Assembly: GCA_035582835.1 (NCBI GenBank)
Contig: JAYKAV010001000.1
Coordinates: 4,009,592 to 4,073,591 of the forward strand
Direction: 5' to 3'
From: Phoebastria nigripes
Lineage: Eukaryota > Chordata > Aves > Procellariiformes > Diomedeidae
DNA: 64,000 nucleotides
Shown here: piece by piece, positions 60,401 through 64,000 of the stretch
Layout of the letters: each line of letters opens with the position of its first letter
How positions within the stretch are numbered: the first letter of the stretch is position 1
Position numbers and translations under genes: made by a program
Notes under the pieces: generated by a model
The model's input: only the letters and a program-made list of their open reading frames with translations
Told to the model about the DNA's origin: nothing
The model's database searches: none

Positions 60401-63400
60401 CTTGTAAGAAGGATGGTGAGAAATCTGCTGCACTAAATTTTGGAGCTTAACTCTACTAGAACAGGATACAAATAATCCTTAATAACTCTTAGTGTTAAGA
60501 AGCAGCTCCCTGACAATGCAGTAAAATCTTTACCTACTAGACTGTAGTAGGTTAATAACATAATTCCATGTATTCCATGGAATTTTATTACAAAATGAAA
60601 AAGAATGCTCATGGGAAACAGAGTAAGTTCTTTGGAATGAACACGTATATTATTTACCTGTTCATATGTTTAGTAAGTTTTTATCTTTTAAAAATAAGAT
60701 TAAAAATAAGATTTTTTTTTTAATTTATGTACTGTGTGCACTTAAGCAACTTCTGCAGAACGAGGTCTTGAGTATTAATAGAAAGAATGGAAATTTAATG
60801 TATCTCTGTCTCCTTGGCAATGTAGTCCTATATTTCCTGTTTCCTGGACAATTTACATAATTATGCNAACTTAGTGGACATCTGTTTTAATATCCTCAGA
60901 CAAAATTACATGGTTGAAAAAGCACTGCTTCCATTTTGCCTGTTGAGATAAGCTTTTTGAAGTTGAAAGGATAACTAAAAGTTGAGCACATGTTCTTGGG
61001 AAAATAAAAGCCATAAAACTAAGATACGAACATATGCTTTGGGTTCTTATCTCCTTAAACTCCATCCTATTCAGTCGCACCTGAGCCAAACAAAGTTCAA
61101 GTGCTGACTTGCTCATTAGGCACATTGGGGATGCATTTCTTCAGGCTGCCCCTCAGTGATGTACAATCCAGGCAACACAAATTACTTGGCAATGAAAATT
61201 CAAAACTGGGAATTTAGCAACCAGAGTTTGAAGCATTGCTTCCTCTCCTGCCAGCTTGTGTGTAGCTAGAAGAGTGAATTTCATAGAGTATTATGCACAG
61301 TCATGGTTGGGGCATATACATTATGGGTACCTATGAAATCTGGAGGGACTACTCCATGACCTGAGCCCTTTGCAGTACGGTGTTCCTAGGGCAACCCCCG
61401 GGGCATGCCCTTCCATTGATGGTTCTTCCAAGATACTGAGGAGTGCAGTTAGGCAACGGCACTTAAAATGTTCAGGTAATATCCCAGATGGGTCAGGATA
61501 TAGCATACCAGAGTAGAGAAGAGAAGGAATATAATTTAGAAGTGGATACATCTAGCTGGAGGGAAAAAGTGCTTGGATTTTAAGTCTTCTCTCTGGTTCT
61601 ATGGTCACGTCTTTAGAAAACCACAGTCTGACTTTCAGATGTACTGAGATGCCTGATGATCAGAGATTTACACTGTTTTTTGCTGCCTATATTGTGTTGT
61701 CATCTGCTGTAATTTGTTAAGAACTTGAAGTGACTGGTACATGGCCATGGTGGTAATGAGAAGCTTAACGACCTCCGGTCTTAACACAGGACAACAAATT
61801 AATCTGTGGTTTGCAGCAGTCATCTCTGAGTTTCATATCTCAGTGCAGTGCAGATTTGTGGTCTTTAAACTTGATAGGCATCTTCTCAGCTATTTGTAGT
61901 GTGAGGTATATATTCCTGGGAGGTTATATGGCCTTCAGTCAAAGCAGGATAGGCCCTGACTGTTGCCATCACTAAGTGCNCTTTACCAGGAAGAGGGGCA
62001 CTGCCAGTCTCTCTGGTAGCTGGAAGGAATCTGAAGAGCAGAGGAGAAGGTGAAAACACACTAGGCCTAAGTATAACTGGGGGAANGAGGAAATGCCTTT
62101 CAGGAGATTGGGGGATAATGTTCCGTGGATTTCGTGCTATTATGTTGGACAGACACTCCCACTGATGTAGCAGGCTCTGAGTAGGAATGGGAACCTGTCT
62201 GTGCATATCCAAATGTAGGCTTGAAGTCCTAGTCTGCAAATGTGGAGCAGGGATTTTGATTTGCCCGGGTATATAATCTCAGGGTCCTGGTTGTTGGTTT
62301 TCTTTTGGCTGTTTTTGTATTCAGAGCCATATAAAAGTCAAATCTATATTGATTTTCTTTTCAAAGTGTGACCTGTCTTGATAAGGTTCATGATGACTAG
62401 GAACAAGAAGTGCAATAGCCCACTGTCATTACTAGGTGTATTAAATAATGGGAAACTCATTTGCATCTAGTTTAGTCATAGATCAAATTCTGGCACTTAG
62501 CTTTCTCTGCTGCATGTTATAAGGTCTCTTAATATAACATTCACACTTATTCCACACCTCATTTTAAGTTAAGGGCAAAATAAATAGAAATCAAGCAGGT
62601 AAGGTATTTTATTGTTCTGTTTACATTTCTGTAGCTATAGAAATATTTCCTAGACAAAGTAAACCACCAGAAAAATGACGGGACACTTGAAATGTGCAAT
62701 TTGTAGTAGCAGAGAAATGGAGACATATCTGCCTCATAGTTTTTCCAAATTACCCTGAGTTAAACCATTGTTTAAAATTACATAGAAAAAACTTACCAAA
62801 ATTCTGAACAAATCTTACCAGTTCATTATGATTAGAAACTACTGAATTCTTCATTATGAAGAAGGTTAAAATCCACAATTGTTCACATTAGATGGCCAGT
62901 GCACTGATATGACAAATTCTGGAGCTTGCTGTGACACAGATAATGGGCACATCCACATAAATGCAGCGTCTGGTACACAAGCATGAAAGATGAAGTGTCG
63001 CACTTCATGAAGGGATAGCACAATTGTACACTCTGCAGAAGACTGCATTTTGCTGGTGAAGATGTGAATGTTGCTCATGATACTAATAAAAATATAGTAA
63101 GCCTTTTTTCCTCTTGCTCTCCATTCTTTTCCCAGTTTCTTAATTTTTTTCCTATATTCCACATTCAGGATGACCTCTCCTGCACTTCTGTTCAAAAAAC
63201 CCTGAATTAATTCCTGACATTATACACTTTTTTTATTTGCAGAGACATCCCTTCAGTAATAGGATGACATTTTCTCTACCTTGTTTCTCTGCAAAATCTA
63301 GGTGATCTCACAGTGAAATATTTAGGGTGGAAGCCTATCTGGACTTCCTGTAGTCATACTCAGGTCCCAGTTCAATAAATTGTTTAGCCCCTCTTTGACA

Positions 63401-64000
63401 AAATACTTTAGGTATACATTGATTTACATGGAGATAATGGAGTTAAATAACAATCAGCCATGCACCCATGTTGTGCTAAATTTATACTTAAACACAGTCT
63501 AGCTCTGGAGGGATAATTTAACGCTGAAGATAACCTGTATCTTGATTTTTTTCAGGCATCTGCCTTATTTTCTCTGCTTCTATAATCTTTTTGTTATAGC
63601 AATGTAAGAAAACTAGCTTTTATGGTAGATTGAAGAAAGTATTATGACTCTCCTTTGATGATGAGCTCAGCTTTTATTATTTGTACAAAGAATAAAATTG
63701 AAATGGGGTGGAAATACAAGTGCTGCACTTCTAGCTATGTGATGAACTTGTCATCTCATCATAGAGATTAATGGGTTTTCTTCCATCAGATATCCCTTCA
63801 GAAGCATTTGTCTGACACAGCAATAGCCTTATTTATTCCATGGACAGGGTGAACAATTTTTTGCAAAATTTCAAGGTGAAAAGGGTATAAAAATTTTCTC
63901 TTTATTTAAAATGTTCTCCTTTTCTCTCCCCCGTTGTCTATTAGAATATGCTATTTTTAAGTATTCCACCACTAATTTCCAATTGCCCTTATCTGCTCTA
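54444..64000. other. Right flank, no gene supported
   Basis: About 9.6 kb of AT-rich sequence. I looked for splice-flanked conserved frames on both strands and found none. The longest frames (56221-56655 minus, 62866-63195 minus, 61886-62239 minus) have no recognisable domain or coding bias. Short A-runs occur near 57027 and 59780, and T-runs near 56589 and 60712. Confidence 0.4.

Noticed and set aside
62866..63195. 109-codon minus frame
   Set aside because: Considered as a transposon or exon fragment, but no motif or matching neighbour supports it.

Overview
This is a window of a bird nuclear genome. The evidence is split genes with vertebrate splice sites, CpG-island promoters, several chicken-repeat-1 (CR1) LINE fragments, and a solo LTR of a type I know (from memory) from neoavian and passerine genomes. 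About 45 isolated single N bases are scattered through it. There is no bacterial, CRISPR or operon content.

Layout. 1-2991: left flank with no recognisable coding exon, followed by the 3' side of ORC6. 2992-9785 (minus): ORC6, the smallest subunit of the origin recognition complex, complete in seven exons (268 aa). It carries a CR1 LINE fragment in its third intron. 9786-10058: a CpG-island promoter that ORC6 and VPS35 share head to head, with three CCAAT boxes, a GC box, an ETS-like site and an M-box/CLEAR-like site. 10059-35650 (plus): VPS35, the scaffold subunit of retromer, complete in 17 coding exons (796 aa, the human length). Its exon-3/exon-4 intron carries the hallmarks of a minor-class (U12) intron. 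A VPS35 poly(A) signal lies at 36349. 38958-42695 (minus): a complete three-exon histamine H3-type receptor (436 aa), tail to tail with VPS35, with its own CpG island at the 5' end. 43747-44038 (minus): one coding-looking exon that I cannot assign to a gene. 44.1-64 kb: no gene that I can support. This stretch holds two CR1-type fragments, a probable LTR piece near 51.6 kb, and a complete 1138-bp solo LTR with 5-bp target-site duplications at 53301-54438.

How the genes relate. ORC6 (nucleus, replication licensing) and VPS35 (endosome, cargo retrieval) are linked by promoter sharing, not by a common pathway. In the human genome, as I recall it, ORC6 and VPS35 are also adjacent and divergent, so this is conserved synteny. 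The H3-type receptor beside VPS35 has no counterpart that I recall at the human locus and looks like a paralog of HRH3 kept in birds.

I found no evidence of a wholly new biological system. The observations most worth checking are the U12-type intron in VPS35, the H3-like receptor with a poly(A) hexamer four bases after its stop codon, the unassigned exon at 43.7-44.0 kb, the 32-bp palindrome with two mirror-placed N bases, and the intact solo LTR.
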